From an uncultured Flavobacteriales bacterium (GTDB taxonomy: Bacteria > Bacteroidota > Bacteroidia > Flavobacteriales > CAJXXR01): a stretch of DNA of 64,000 bases. The stretch spans positions 1-64,000 of the forward strand of contig CAJXXR010000005.1 of NCBI GenBank assembly GCA_913063375.1. Reading direction: 5' to 3'. The stretch's first letter is position 1. Each line of letters begins with the position of its first letter. Positions 33,588 to 43,009 of the stretch are shown here, one piece after another. The notes below the pieces were generated by a model. That model was not told the origin of the DNA. It saw nothing but the letters and a program-made list of their open reading frames with translations, and searched no databases. The translations under genes were made by a program, and so were the position numbers.

Positions 33588-36506
33588 TTAGTAATTAAAC
33601 AGATAATCAATATCCATTTCCTTCACCTCTCCCAATTTAGAAAGGGACTCCATATCCAACTCATCTTTATTACCGATAACAACTACAGAATACTCGCTAC
33701 CTTTAATCATTTTATCAAAGAATTGTGCAAAGTCCGAAATCGTCATTGCCTCAATTGCTTTATAAACCTCTTCTCTATTGTCTTTAGTAATACCTAAATC
33801 TTTAAGAGACTCGTGCTTCCAAAAAATATTAGCTTTCGTAATTCTCTGTGCAGCAATTTTCTTTAAAGTAGCTTCTTTAGCTGCATCAAATTGCTGTTGA
33901 GCTTCTGGCATATTATTCAACAAACTCATCATGGCATCAATCGCTTGAGGAAGCTTATTAGCCTGCGTCCCCATATAGGCAACTAAATAACTTGGCTCCT
34001 CCTTTTTTCTTGGCTGACTAAATGCAGAATAGGCAGAATAGGCTAAAGACTTAGATTCTCTAATTTCCTGAAAAACGATAGAAGACAAACCAGAACCATA
34101 GAATGCATTGAACATATATCCATTTGCTAAGGTATTTGGATCAAAATTATCCCCTTTAGAAAGAAACATAATCTCTGCCTGAACCATATCATAATCTACA
34201 AAGTACACCGATCCACCAGTTTCTTTGAACTGGTATTTTTTCTGCGCTGGAACATCCATTCTAGATTCAGCTGTTATATGCATTTCGTTCAATGCTGTAA
34301 CTGCCTTATCTATATCTTTCCCGTAATAGAAAATTCTATGCTTATAGTTTTTCAACCCTTTAGCCTTCTTAACAAGATCAATAGGACTTAAAGCTTTCAA
34401 TTCAGCCGAAGACAAATTATCACGTAATCTAGAATCTTCACCATGCTTAGCAAAACTACTTAAACCACCTCTTAGAATATTACCCTTGCTCAACTTTGCA
34501 TCGGCTCTACCTTTTTCAATACTAGCTACCATTTTCTCATAGGCTACCTCATCGACTTTAGCATTTGCAATCAAATGCTCGATCAATTCCAATCCAGCAG
34601 GTAAGTTCTCTTTCAAACCACGTAAATAGATATAAGATTCGTCAGACGAAGAGCGAACACCGTAAGAAATTCCCAATTTGTAAAACTCCTGTGTCAATTC
34701 TTCAACCGTATACTTATCCGTACCTAAATATTCTAAATAATCGATTGCTATAGGCAATTCCTTATCATGGTCTTTACCCATGTCAAATAAGAATCCTAAA
34801 TAGAATAGATCATTCGATTTATTCTCTACATAAGATACTTCAATACCGGAATTCAAGGTTTTTCCCTTGATTTCTTTTTCGAAGTCAACATAATCTGGCT
34901 TAATGTCACCTGATTCTATTGCATTGAACGCCGTTAAAAAGCCTGAAGCTTTATCTCTATTTAATTCAATTGGTGTGATACCAGGATTCTGAACTTTTAT
35001 AGCTCCTTCATTTTCCCCTGTACGTTTATAAACAACAACATAGTTATCATTATAATGCTCATTGGCAAACGCTACAAGTTGTGCTTTTGTTAATTTTCTA
35101 AGCTCCTCCAATTTCTTCACTTCTGACTCCCAATCCTGGAAATGAACGAAAGCATTATAGTATGCAGAGGCTACCGCTGTACTATTTTCAAATCTTCTGA
35201 TTTGACTTACTTTCATATCATTGATAGCTGCTTCAAGCATCCATTCTTCAAATTCACCTTTCTTGATTTTTTCAATCTCAGCGTGAATTAATGATTCAAC
35301 TTCTTCCAAAGTTTGTCCATTCATTGGAGATCCATGAAAAGAATGATAACCATAATCATTTAAGAAAGTAGGACTACAACCAGCACGTTGAACTTTTTGA
35401 CTTTTATTCAAGTTAAGATCAATTAGACCAGCTTGACCGTTCGCAAGAAGCATATCAATCATAGTCACGTATTTCTGATGTTCAGAACCGATTCCATCAA
35501 ATCTATATGCAAAACTTACATTTGCCGCCGTAGGTCCAACAACCTCTTTTTTGATAGGTCCAACAATAGGATCTTCTTTTGGCAAAACAGGTTTTGTAAC
35601 ATCCTGAGCCTTATACGAACCGAAATATTTATCAACCAAAGCATAAGCTTCATCATATTCCAAATCACCAACCAATACTACAGCCATATTATTTGGGACA
35701 TAATATTTCTCGAAATAAGCATGGATATTTTCCATGGAAGGATTTTTCAAATGATCAGCCACACCAATTGTACTTTGCTGTCCATAAGGGTGCTTTGGAA
35801 ATAAGGCCTTCATTAAGGCATAATTCGCCTTTCTCCAATCATTATCTTGAGAACGGTTGAATTCCTCGTATACTGCTTCCAATTCTGTATGAAACAATCT
35901 CAATACTAACTGACTAAACCTTTCTGACTCCAGTTTTAGCCATTTTTCCAATTCATTAGAAGGAATTTTATTCTTATAAATAGTTTCCTCATGCCATGTA
36001 TGCGCATTGGTCCCTTCTGCTCCTAGAGATGATACCATTTTATCATACTCATTGGCAATAGCCAAGGTAGAAGCATAGTTTGAAACACTGTCAATCTGCT
36101 TATAGATAACACCTTTTTTAACGGGATCCTTTTCAGCTTTGTGCAGTTCATACAAATCAGAAATCTGCTTTAGAACAACCTTTTCTTCTTCCCAATTCTG
36201 CGTTCCGACTTCATCCGTTCCTTTGAACAACATGTGCTCAAGGTAATGAGCCAAACCGGTATTATCTGCTGGATCATAGACAGATCCTGCACGTACCGCT
36301 ATATAGGTTTGAATTTTTGGTTCATCTGTATTTTTACTTAAATAGATCTTTAGTCCATTTTCAAGCGTATACAAATGTAGACCTGAAGCATCATTTTCAA
36401 CTAGCTCAGCCGATACACCATTTTCCTTTTCTGAATGTGCAACATCAGAACACGCTACCATACCGAAGGCAGAAGCAGCTAGGAATAATCCCGTTATCTT
36501 TTTCAT
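33588..36506 (-). CDS. M16 family zinc metallopeptidase, lipoprotein (second copy)
   Basis: 972 residues from the ATG at 36506, where a lipoprotein leader (ITGLFLAASAFGMVAC, Cys19) begins. Zinc motif H87-Y-L-E90-H91 in GLAHYLEHMLFKG, with ELEAVYEEFNRSQDNDW supplying the third-ligand region. The layout, and stretches such as ISDLYELH, AIANEYDKM, and LESERFSQLVLRLFHTE, closely match the first copy at 271-3174, so they are paralogues of one duplication. Monocistronic, with its own terminator; the periplasmic or outer-membrane substrate is unknown. Confidence 0.92.
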   Translation of the reverse strand: MKKITGLFLAASAFGMVACSDVAHSEKENGVSAELVENDASGLHLYTLENGLKIYLSKNTDEPKIQTYIAVRAGSVYDPADNTGLAHYLEHMLFKGTDEVGTQNWEEEKVVLKQISDLYELHKAEKDPVKKGVIYKQIDSVSNYASTLAIANEYDKMVSSLGAEGTNAHTWHEETIYKNKIPSNELEKWLKLESERFSQLVLRLFHTELEAVYEEFNRSQDNDWRKANYALMKALFPKHPYGQQSTIGVADHLKNPSMENIHAYFEKYYVPNNMAVVLVGDLEYDEAYALVDKYFGSYKAQDVTKPVLPKEDPIVGPIKKEVVGPTAANVSFAYRFDGIGSEHQKYVTMIDMLLANGQAGLIDLNLNKSQKVQRAGCSPTFLNDYGYHSFHGSPMNGQTLEEVESLIHAEIEKIKKGEFEEWMLEAAINDMKVSQIRRFENSTAVASAYYNAFVHFQDWESEVKKLEELRKLTKAQLVAFANEHYNDNYVVVYKRTGENEGAIKVQNPGITPIELNRDKASGFLTAFNAIESGDIKPDYVDFEKEIKGKTLNSGIEVSYVENKSNDLFYLGFLFDMGKDHDKELPIAIDYLEYLGTDKYTVEELTQEFYKLGISYGVRSSSDESYIYLRGLKENLPAGLELIEHLIANAKVDEVAYEKMVASIEKGRADAKLSKGNILRGGLSSFAKHGEDSRLRDNLSSAELKALSPIDLVKKAKGLKNYKHRIFYYGKDIDKAVTALNEMHITAESRMDVPAQKKYQFKETGGSVYFVDYDMVQAEIMFLSKGDNFDPNTLANGYMFNAFYGSGLSSIVFQEIRESKSLAYSAYSAFSQPRKKEEPSYLVAYMGTQANKLPQAIDAMMSLLNNMPEAQQQFDAAKEATLKKIAAQRITKANIFWKHESLKDLGITKDNREEVYKAIEAMTISDFAQFFDKMIKGSEYSVVVIGNKDELDMESLSKLGEVKEMDIDYLFNY

Positions 36507-36602
36507 TTTCAATAATTTTCTATGGACAGCCAAGATAAAAAATAAAATTTATCTTTTAATATAGCTTTGATACTAAACTAAGTAGGATAATTGATATCGA
36601 CT

Positions 36603-37505
36603 CTAAGCTTTCATCTTATTTAAAGGGAAGGGTAACCTATTAATTTTCAACCTATAATAAGGCTTTTCAGAAGCACCAAAGGATTTAAAAAATCGTATTA
36701 TACCAGGAATCACAGACCCTTCAAAGTCTAATACACTCAATTTACCAGTCCAATTCGTGATAAAAACATCCATAAGAAATTGCATTGCACCAGATTGTCG
36801 GCCTTCCTCATTGGAGGTCCCCAATAAATAAGTAGCCCTTCCAAAAACAATTTGGAAAAAGGCCATGGCAACAATCTTATTCCCCTTTTTCACAATTATT
36901 ATCTCACCTCTACCTGCTAAGATGTCTTTTTGAATCGCTTTTTCTAGCCTATCATAATCAACATCCTTATAAGCTGAAATAGTAGTTCCTTTATGTTTTC
37001 TGAAGAATTGAATCAATCCAGAGGCATTTTCACTTTTCTCCCAATACAATTCATTCTTTCCAGCCCTCCGAATTAACCTCCTAAGATTTTTGGAGTAATT
37101 CTCCTTGGGATTTCCTTCCAGTGACAACTCATAATTTCCTCTTTCTTGAATCATCCATTCCGACTTGAAATCCGAGGCGTCAAAAACACACAGATCCAAC
37201 AGGTAGTATTCATTTTCCAAAAAACCATGTAGTTTCTCAGTGTTAATTGCATAACCTGGCTCTTTGAATAAGCCAAGTTGCTGGATCCAAAAGGGGGTAA
37301 ATGTTTGTTTAAAAAATAAGACTTTCCCCATGGGCAAAGGCATTACCGCTGAATAATCCCCCCAAACTAATGCCTCCCATCCAGATGGACAAACCTCATC
37401 CAAAAACCAAGTAGTCGCATAAGCGTGCGAATAAGTAGCCCGTTCTATAAGTGCGTTCCACTTTGATGGGTTGATTTCTGATCGAGAAAGCTGTTTAAAA
37501 TTCAT
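36603..37505 (-). CDS. FemAB/GNAT-like acyltransferase family protein
   Basis: 300 residues. The C-terminal half reads as a GNAT/FemAB-like domain (about 125-290): YSKNLRRLIRRAGKN, a conserved helix-strand with IVKKGNKIVAMAFF and YLLGTSNEEGRQSGAMQFLMDVFI, then LDFEGSVIPGIIRFFKSFGA and PYYRLKINRLPF. Bacteroidota have many such proteins of unknown acceptor; FemAB enzymes transfer amino acids from tRNA, GNATs acetyl groups. Transcribed alone, divergent from mmcQ with a 57-nt gap. Confidence 0.78.
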   Translation of the reverse strand: MNFKQLSRSEINPSKWNALIERATYSHAYATTWFLDEVCPSGWEALVWGDYSAVMPLPMGKVLFFKQTFTPFWIQQLGLFKEPGYAINTEKLHGFLENEYYLLDLCVFDASDFKSEWMIQERGNYELSLEGNPKENYSKNLRRLIRRAGKNELYWEKSENASGLIQFFRKHKGTTISAYKDVDYDRLEKAIQKDILAGRGEIIIVKKGNKIVAMAFFQIVFGRATYLLGTSNEEGRQSGAMQFLMDVFITNWTGKLSVLDFEGSVIPGIIRFFKSFGASEKPYYRLKINRLPFPLNKMKA

Positions 37506-37562
37506 AAAATAATTTTACGCAGGAAATTTAGTCATTATCTTTAGGAAATTAAACCTTCTGAT

Positions 37563-37913
37563 ATGAATATCGAGATATTACGTCATTATTGTTTGTCGAA
37601 AAAAGAAGTAACAGAGAGCTTCCCTTTTGATGAGACTACCCTAGTATTTAAAGTTGCAGAAAAGATATTTGCCTTAACTTCTCTAGAAGGAGAGTTAAGA
37701 ATAAATTTAAAATGTAATCCTATAAAGGCAATAGACCTGAGAGAAAAGCATTATTCAATCATTCCGGGATATCACATGAACAAAAAACATTGGAATACGG
37801 TAATTGTAAATGGAGAATTAGACCAGTCACAGCTATTTGAATTAATTGATCATAGCTATGACCTAGTCATAAAATCCCTACCAAAATATAAGCAAAAAGG
37901 ACTATTTGAGTAA
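37563..37913 (+). CDS. MmcQ/YjbR family protein
   Basis: 116 residues, the full length of this small CyaY-like-fold family. Recognisable stretches are LSKKEVTESFPFDETTLVFKV near the N-terminus, INLKCNPIKAIDLRE, and PGYHMNKKHWNTVIVNGEL with the conserved His-Trp pair. Members are called DNA-binding by structural similarity; the cellular role is not settled. Its last 12 nt overlap the end of rlmN on the other strand. Confidence 0.88.
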   Translation: MNIEILRHYCLSKKEVTESFPFDETTLVFKVAEKIFALTSLEGELRINLKCNPIKAIDLREKHYSIIPGYHMNKKHWNTVIVNGELDQSQLFELIDHSYDLVIKSLPKYKQKGLFE

Positions 37914-38960
37914 GGCGTTCTTATTAGCCAATTGACCACAAGCAGCATCAATGTCTTTACCTCTACTTCGACGTATATTAACAGTCACTCCTTTATGTTC
38001 TAGGAAGTCAACAAATTTATCAACCTTTTCGATTTTGGCCTGTATAAAGTCTCCACCATCAATTGGGTTGTATTCAATAATATTCACCTTTGATGGGAAT
38101 TGTTTTGCAAACTGCCACAACTCTCTAGCATCCTCCAAGGTGTCGTTGAAGTTATCGAAGATGATATATTCTAAAGTAATCTTATTCTTTGTCTTTTCAT
38201 AGAAATAAATAAGAGACTCAGAAAGGGCTTTCAAATCATTGGTGTCATTGATCTCCATGATCCTACTACGCTTTGCATCGTTTGCTGCATGTAGCGATAA
38301 AGCCAAAGAGAAACGAACCTCGTCATCCCCTAGTTTCTTGATCATTTTTGCAACTCCTGCAGTGGATACGGTAATTCTACGAGGCGCCATCCCCAATCCT
38401 TCTTCAGAAGTAATGAGCTCAATACCTTTCAATACATTTTTATAGTTCAAAAGAGGTTCTCCCATCCCCATAAAAACAATATTGCTAAGCTTTTCACCAT
38501 GATGTAGCAAAGCTTGATCGGAAATCAACTTTACCTGATCATAGATTTCGGCTGCCTCTAGGTTTCTCAGTCGCTTTAATCGACCTGTAGCGCAAAACTT
38601 ACAAGCTAAACTACAACCAACTTGTGAAGAAACACATGCTGTCATTCGTTCACCTGCAGGAATCAAAACACCTTCGGTAATTTTACCATCAAAAAGTTTA
38701 AAAGCACTTTTTACCGTTCCATCTTTACTCAATTGCTTTTCATCAACTAGTACAGGTAAAATTTCAAAATGAACTTTCAGCTTCTCACGTAATGAAACAG
38801 ATAAATTGGTCATTGTATCAAAATCTATAGCAGATTTCTTCCACAACCATTCATATACTTGTTTCGCTCGAAAGCCTTTCTCTCCTATTCCAGTGAAATA
38901 ACTTTTCAATTCAGTAAGCTCGAGACTTCTGATGTCTTGTTTCTTAACTACTTCCTCCAT
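37902..38960 (-). CDS. rlmN: 23S rRNA (adenine2503-C2)-methyltransferase RlmN
   Basis: 352 residues, radical SAM. The 4Fe-4S ligands are C116, C120 and C123 in CSLACKFCATG; the two mechanistic cysteines are C109 (MTACVSSQ) and C341 (DIDAACGQLA), at the same spacing as in E. coli. It methylates A2503 of 23S rRNA and A37 of some tRNAs. The ATG is 7 nt from a perfect -7 element, so the leader is almost absent. The 3' end overlaps the convergent mmcQ gene by 12 nt, and no separate terminator was seen. Confidence 0.96.
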   Translation of the reverse strand: MEEVVKKQDIRSLELTELKSYFTGIGEKGFRAKQVYEWLWKKSAIDFDTMTNLSVSLREKLKVHFEILPVLVDEKQLSKDGTVKSAFKLFDGKITEGVLIPAGERMTACVSSQVGCSLACKFCATGRLKRLRNLEAAEIYDQVKLISDQALLHHGEKLSNIVFMGMGEPLLNYKNVLKGIELITSEEGLGMAPRRITVSTAGVAKMIKKLGDDEVRFSLALSLHAANDAKRSRIMEINDTNDLKALSESLIYFYEKTKNKITLEYIIFDNFNDTLEDARELWQFAKQFPSKVNIIEYNPIDGGDFIQAKIEKVDKFVDFLEHKGVTVNIRRSRGKDIDAACGQLANKNALLK

Positions 38961-38967
38961 TGCGGCG

Positions 38968-38975
38968 CAAAGGTA
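38968..38975 (-). promoter_or_regulatory. -7 promoter element of rlmN
   Basis: Minus-strand TACCTTTG, followed by CGCCGCA and then the ATG. It shares the 12-base string TACCTTTGCGCC with the glyS promoter. No clear -33 TTTG. Confidence 0.65.
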
Positions 38976-39034
38976 ATCAAAAGAATCCTTAAAATAAGTT
39001 TATGGATAATTGATTTTCATTTACTTACATAAAA

Positions 39035-39063
39035 AAGCCGGTACATTTTACATGTACCGGCTT
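39035..39063 (-). terminator. Rho-independent terminator of pgk
   Basis: AAGCCGGTACAT pairs with ATGTACCGGCTT around TTTAC; six T follow on the minus strand. It lies 25 nt past the pgk stop. Confidence 0.93.
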
Positions 39064-39087
39064 ACTATATTGCACTAAACAAACTGC

Positions 39088-40278
39088 TTATGAAAGTATC
39101 GCAGCAATTCCAGGAAGTGTTTTTCCTTCTAAATATTCTAACATAGCTCCTCCACCAGTTGAGATATAGCTAACGCGTTTATCTAAGCCAAATTTCTTAG
39201 CTGCAGCAACAGAATCACCACCTCCAACAAGACTAAATGCCCCATTTGCAGTAGCTTCTGCAACAGCTTCACCTACGGCTTTTGTTCCATTTGAGAATGT
39301 ATCCATTTCGAATACTCCCATTGGACCGTTCCATAAAATAGTTTTAGAACTCAAAAGGGCTTCTTTGTATTTCGCCATAGTCCCTTCTGCAATATCCAAT
39401 CCCATATATCCTTCTTGAACAGCATCAATATCGCTTATCGCAGTATTTGCATCGTTACTGAAGCTGTCTGCATTTAAGGAATCTACAGGGAGTAAAAATT
39501 CAACGTTGTTTTCTTTCGCTTTTTTAATGATCCGTAGTGCCAACTCAAGTTTATCATCTTCAACCAAAGAATTTCCAACTTGTCCGCCCATTGCTTTTGC
39601 AAAAGTATAGGACATCCCTCCGCCGATAATCAATTTATCAACCTTAGGAAGTAATTTCTCTATAATGCTAATTTTACTAGAAACCTTTGCTCCTCCCATA
39701 ATGGCAGTAACGGGCTTCTCTCCACTGTTCAATACTTTTTCCAGATTTTCTATTTCACTGGCCATGATATATCCAAAGCATTTTTCATTTTTGAAATTCT
39801 CAGCAATTACAGCTGTTGAGGCGTGTGCTCTATGCGCAGTTCCAAAAGCATCATTCACATAGAAATCACCGTGCTGAGCTAATTTAGAAGCGAAGGCAGA
39901 GTCTCCTGCTTTTTCTTCTCCATAAAAACGTAAGTTTTCCAACAACAACACCTCACCATTTGCCAAAGAGGCCGATTTAGAGGCCGCATCTTCACCAATA
40001 CAATCTGTAGCAAATTGAACATCACAACCTAGAAGTTCCTCTAATTTTGAAACAATGTGTCGCAAAGAGAATTGATCTTCAGGTCCGTTTTTTGGCCTAC
40101 CTAAGTGAGACATCAAAACGACCGCTCCCCCATCCTTTCTGATCTTCTGAATAGTAGGAATTGCAGAATCAATTCTTGTAGCATCTGTGATTTCAAAATT
40201 AGCATTCAAAGGCACATTAAAATCTACGCGAATTAAGGCACGCTTCCCTTCAAAATTGTATTGATCTATGGTGTTCAT
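39088..40278 (-). CDS. pgk: Phosphoglycerate kinase
   Basis: 396 residues, normal length. N-terminal RVDFNVPLN and MSHLGRPK bind 3-phosphoglycerate, [14 protein letters not shown] is the family signature, and the C-terminal nucleotide site shows [18 protein letters not shown] and [13 protein letters not shown]. It makes ATP from 1,3-bisphosphoglycerate in glycolysis and runs backwards in gluconeogenesis. Transcribed alone from a promoter that fits the consensus at both elements, with a strong terminator. Confidence 0.97.
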   Translation of the reverse strand: MNTIDQYNFEGKRALIRVDFNVPLNANFEITDATRIDSAIPTIQKIRKDGGAVVLMSHLGRPKNGPEDQFSLRHIVSKLEELLGCDVQFATDCIGEDAASKSASLANGEVLLLENLRFYGEEKAGDSAFASKLAQHGDFYVNDAFGTAHRAHASTAVIAENFKNEKCFGYIMASEIENLEKVLNSGEKPVTAIMGGAKVSSKISIIEKLLPKVDKLIIGGGMSYTFAKAMGGQVGNSLVEDDKLELALRIIKKAKENNVEFLLPVDSLNADSFSNDANTAISDIDAVQEGYMGLDIAEGTMAKYKEALLSSKTILWNGPMGVFEMDTFSNGTKAVGEAVAEATANGAFSLVGGGDSVAAAKKFGLDKRVSYISTGGGAMLEYLEGKTLPGIAAILS

Positions 40279-40309
40279 CTTTATCGTTTTTTTGACTGTA
40301 TTAGTTTGG

Positions 40310-40341
40310 CAAAAGTACAGGGATTCTAGGGAATGAACAAA
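40310..40341 (-). promoter_or_regulatory. Consensus promoter of pgk (TTTG-N20-TAnnTTTG)
   Basis: Minus-strand TTTG at 40341-40338, 20 nt, then TACTTTTG at 40317-40310, 31 nt before the pgk ATG. Both elements match the Bacteroidota consensus, as expected for a highly expressed glycolytic gene. Confidence 0.75.
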
Positions 40342-40489
40342 ACCTAAACAAGCTAATTATCACTGTCCTCACAACTGATGATGAATCAACTAGGAATGCA
40401 AAGCATCTTGATATAATTACTTCCAAAGCCACCCGCACTACAATACTCCTCTTTTCCCTATAAAGCAGAGGCCATCTGACAAAAAAAGG

Positions 40490-40497
40490 TATCTTTG
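40490..40497 (+). promoter_or_regulatory. -7 promoter element of the holB-ricT-gldH operon
   Basis: TATCTTTG fits TAnnTTTG and ends 5 nt before the holB ATG, implying a leaderless or nearly leaderless mRNA. No -33 TTTG at the right spacing. Confidence 0.6.
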
Positions 40498-40502
40498 TTC
40501 GA

Positions 40503-41672
40503 ATGCAGTTTAACGAAGTCATAGGGCAACAAAGTGTATCTCAAAAACTAAGGGAGAGTGTCAGCAATCAAAGAATTGCTCACGCCCAATTTTTTGCAGG
40601 TTCAAATGGCAGTGGAAATCTTCCATTAGCCTTTTCTTATGCCCAATTCGTTCTTTGCCCAAACCGTACAGAAGAAGCTTGTGGTGCTTGCCGATCATGT
40701 AAAATGATGAATCAATTAAGCCACCCAGATGTTCATTTTGCCTTTCCAGTTGCGAATACGGGAACAGGAAGGTCAAAAGCCCTCAGTAAGGATTTCCTGA
40801 TTGAGTGGCGTGAAATGATGCTTGAAAATCCTTACTCAGAATTGGAGGATTGGATCAACCATCTGGATATCCAAAATAAACAATTAAACATTGCCGTGAA
40901 CGAAAGCGAAGCAATCGTTCGTCAGCTAAGTTTAAAATCCTACGAAGGTGGTCATAAAGTATTAATACTTTGGCACCCTGAAAAATTGAATATTCAGGCA
41001 GCAAATAAATTACTAAAACTCATTGAAGAACCTGTTGGAGAAACTTTGATTTTATTTGTTGGACCTCGTGTAGAAGATGTACTACCAACCATTATCTCTA
41101 GAACGCAGATAATTCGATTAAATCCTATTGAGGAACAAAGTATCGCTCAATACCTAATGGATAAATTGAACTCTTCACAAGAGGAAGCTACAAATATCTC
41201 CCACCTAACGGAAGGGAATTTATCTAAGGCTATACGTTGGCATTTACATCAAGGAGGTGAAAATATTTTTTCTGAACTTTTTATTGAATGGATGCGTCTA
41301 TGCTTTAAAGCGTTAAAAGTAAAAGATCTAGACCAACTCTCAACTTGGAATCAAGAGATGTCTGGATTAGGAAGAGAAAGGTTAAAAAGCTTTTTTACTT
41401 TTTGCACACAAGTAATTCGGAAAGCACTATTAAATAACTACGGAAGTGGAGAGTTATCAACCCTGGAATTGAAAGCACCAGGATTTGATATGGCAAAGTT
41501 TAGTCCCTATATTCATGCGGACAACTGTATAACGATAATTCAAGAGTTGACCTTGGCGGCCCGGCATATCGAAAGAAATGCCAATGCGAAAATTGTTATG
41601 ATGGACACATCCTTTAAAATTGCCAGGCAACTACATCATAAACTAAATGTTGATTCGTATTATGGGGTGTAA
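40503..41672 (+). CDS. holB: DNA polymerase III clamp-loader subunit delta'
   Basis: 389 residues. AAA+ fold with the delta' features: VIGQQSVSQKLRESV, a zinc finger with C52, C60, C63 and C66, SYEGGHKVLILWHPEKLNIQAANKLLKLIEEP split over the Walker B region, and the SRTQIIRLNPI stretch. The P-loop reads AGSNGSGNLPLA and lacks the ATP-binding Lys, in keeping with delta' being non-hydrolytic. It helps to load the sliding clamp. First gene of holB-ricT-gldH-pbp1A, overlapping ricT by 11 nt. Confidence 0.92.
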   Translation: MQFNEVIGQQSVSQKLRESVSNQRIAHAQFFAGSNGSGNLPLAFSYAQFVLCPNRTEEACGACRSCKMMNQLSHPDVHFAFPVANTGTGRSKALSKDFLIEWREMMLENPYSELEDWINHLDIQNKQLNIAVNESEAIVRQLSLKSYEGGHKVLILWHPEKLNIQAANKLLKLIEEPVGETLILFVGPRVEDVLPTIISRTQIIRLNPIEEQSIAQYLMDKLNSSQEEATNISHLTEGNLSKAIRWHLHQGGENIFSELFIEWMRLCFKALKVKDLDQLSTWNQEMSGLGRERLKSFFTFCTQVIRKALLNNYGSGELSTLELKAPGFDMAKFSPYIHADNCITIIQELTLAARHIERNANAKIVMMDTSFKIARQLHHKLNVDSYYGV

Positions 41673-43008
41673 TGGATGTAGTGTAAAATCATCTGACGAT
41701 AAATCTGGCTCTTCTTGTAGCACTGGAGGATGTTCCTCTTGCTCAAGTTCAGCAGGTAAAATGCCAGTATTCAACTGGCTAAGCAAGGTAGATCAAGACT
41801 ACCAGAAAAATGACATCGTAGAAGTCCAATTCAAAAACGGAAGAAAAGGCTTCTTCAAAAATATAAATTCAATGCCACTTTACGAATCAGATATTGTTTC
41901 TGTAGAGGGTAATCCTGGGTATGATATAGGTACTGTATCGATGGTTGGTTCTATCGTGAAGTTGCAAATGCGACGTAAGAAAATTACTGCCGATAGCGAC
42001 CGGATTAATAAATTGTACCGAAAAGCAACACAGCAAGATATTGATAAGTGGATTGAAGCAAGATCTAGGGAAAAGGAAACCATGTACCGCACTAGGTTAA
42101 TGGCCAGTGAGCTTAAGCTTAAGATGAAAATTTCTGATGTTGAATTCCAAGGTGACAACACCAAAGCAACTTTCTATTATACGGCAGATGACCGTGTCGA
42201 CTTTAGAGAGTTGATTAAGGTTATGGCCGAAGAATTCAAAATTCGAATTGAAATGCGCCAAATTGGGGCAAGACAAGAAGCTGCTCGTCTTGGGGGAATT
42301 GGATCTTGTGGTAGAGAACTATGTTGTAGTACTTGGCTCTCAGATTTCAGGTCGGTAAACACAACTGCTGCACGGTATCAACAACTTTCTCTAAACCCAC
42401 AGAAATTAGCTGGGCAATGTGGAAAACTAAAATGTTGTTTAAACTACGAATTAGACTCCTATCTGGACGCATTAAAAGCCTTCCCAAATACCAGTATCAG
42501 ATTGAAAACAGGCTCTGGAGAAGCATCTTTTCAAAAGATGGATATCTTCAAGCAAAAAATGTGGTACACCTATTCTGATGGTGAAAAAATGACTTGGATA
42601 GAACTGAATGTAGAGAAAGTCAGAGAAATCATCAGTAAGAATAAGAAAGGTGAAATACCTGACTCTATTGATATGTTTAAAGAAATAGAGATCATTGATG
42701 AATTCAAAGAATTTGAAAGTGTTGTTGGTCAGGATAGCTTAAACAGATTTGATAATTCTAATGCTCCAAGTAAAAACAAGCGTAGAAATCAGCAAAAGAA
42801 GAAAAAGGCAAGAACAGTCAATTCGGAGGGTCAGGCACTAAAGTCAAGAACGAAAACTGCCCCGAAAAACAGATCTGGAAGTGGTCCAAATACGAGTACA
42901 GCAACAACTGTAAAAAGAGATCATACGCCACACCGTAGAAAGGCAAAAGTTAAGTCAAAGCCTACAGGTCAAGGAAATAAAGGTCAAAATAAGCCAAAAG
43001 AGAATTAG
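41662..43008 (+). CDS. ricT: PSP1 domain protein, RicT/YaaT homologue
   Basis: 448 residues from the ATG at 41662 (an in-frame ATG at 41647 would add five residues). A Cys-rich N-terminus (GCNGC ... GGCSSCSSS) precedes the PSP1 core (about 40-330), which has the paired cysteine motifs GSCGRELCCSTWL and GQCGKLKCCLNYE. In Bacillus the RicT-containing complex binds Fe-S clusters and affects RNase Y. The last 75 or so residues are Lys/Arg/Thr/Ser-rich, low in complexity and probably disordered. It overlaps holB by 11 nt and is followed at once by gldH. Confidence 0.9.
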   Translation: MGCNGCSVKSSDDKSGSSCSTGGCSSCSSSAGKMPVFNWLSKVDQDYQKNDIVEVQFKNGRKGFFKNINSMPLYESDIVSVEGNPGYDIGTVSMVGSIVKLQMRRKKITADSDRINKLYRKATQQDIDKWIEARSREKETMYRTRLMASELKLKMKISDVEFQGDNTKATFYYTADDRVDFRELIKVMAEEFKIRIEMRQIGARQEAARLGGIGSCGRELCCSTWLSDFRSVNTTAARYQQLSLNPQKLAGQCGKLKCCLNYELDSYLDALKAFPNTSIRLKTGSGEASFQKMDIFKQKMWYTYSDGEKMTWIELNVEKVREIISKNKKGEIPDSIDMFKEIEIIDEFKEFESVVGQDSLNRFDNSNAPSKNKRRNQQKKKKARTVNSEGQALKSRTKTAPKNRSGSGPNTSTATTVKRDHTPHRRKAKVKSKPTGQGNKGQNKPKEN

Positions 43009-43009
43009 C

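Noticed and set aside
40503..41672. Missing P-loop Lys in holB as evidence for a damaged gene
   Set aside because: Delta' is not an ATPase, and the GSG-x-LPLA form is usual in this phylum; the frame is intact.
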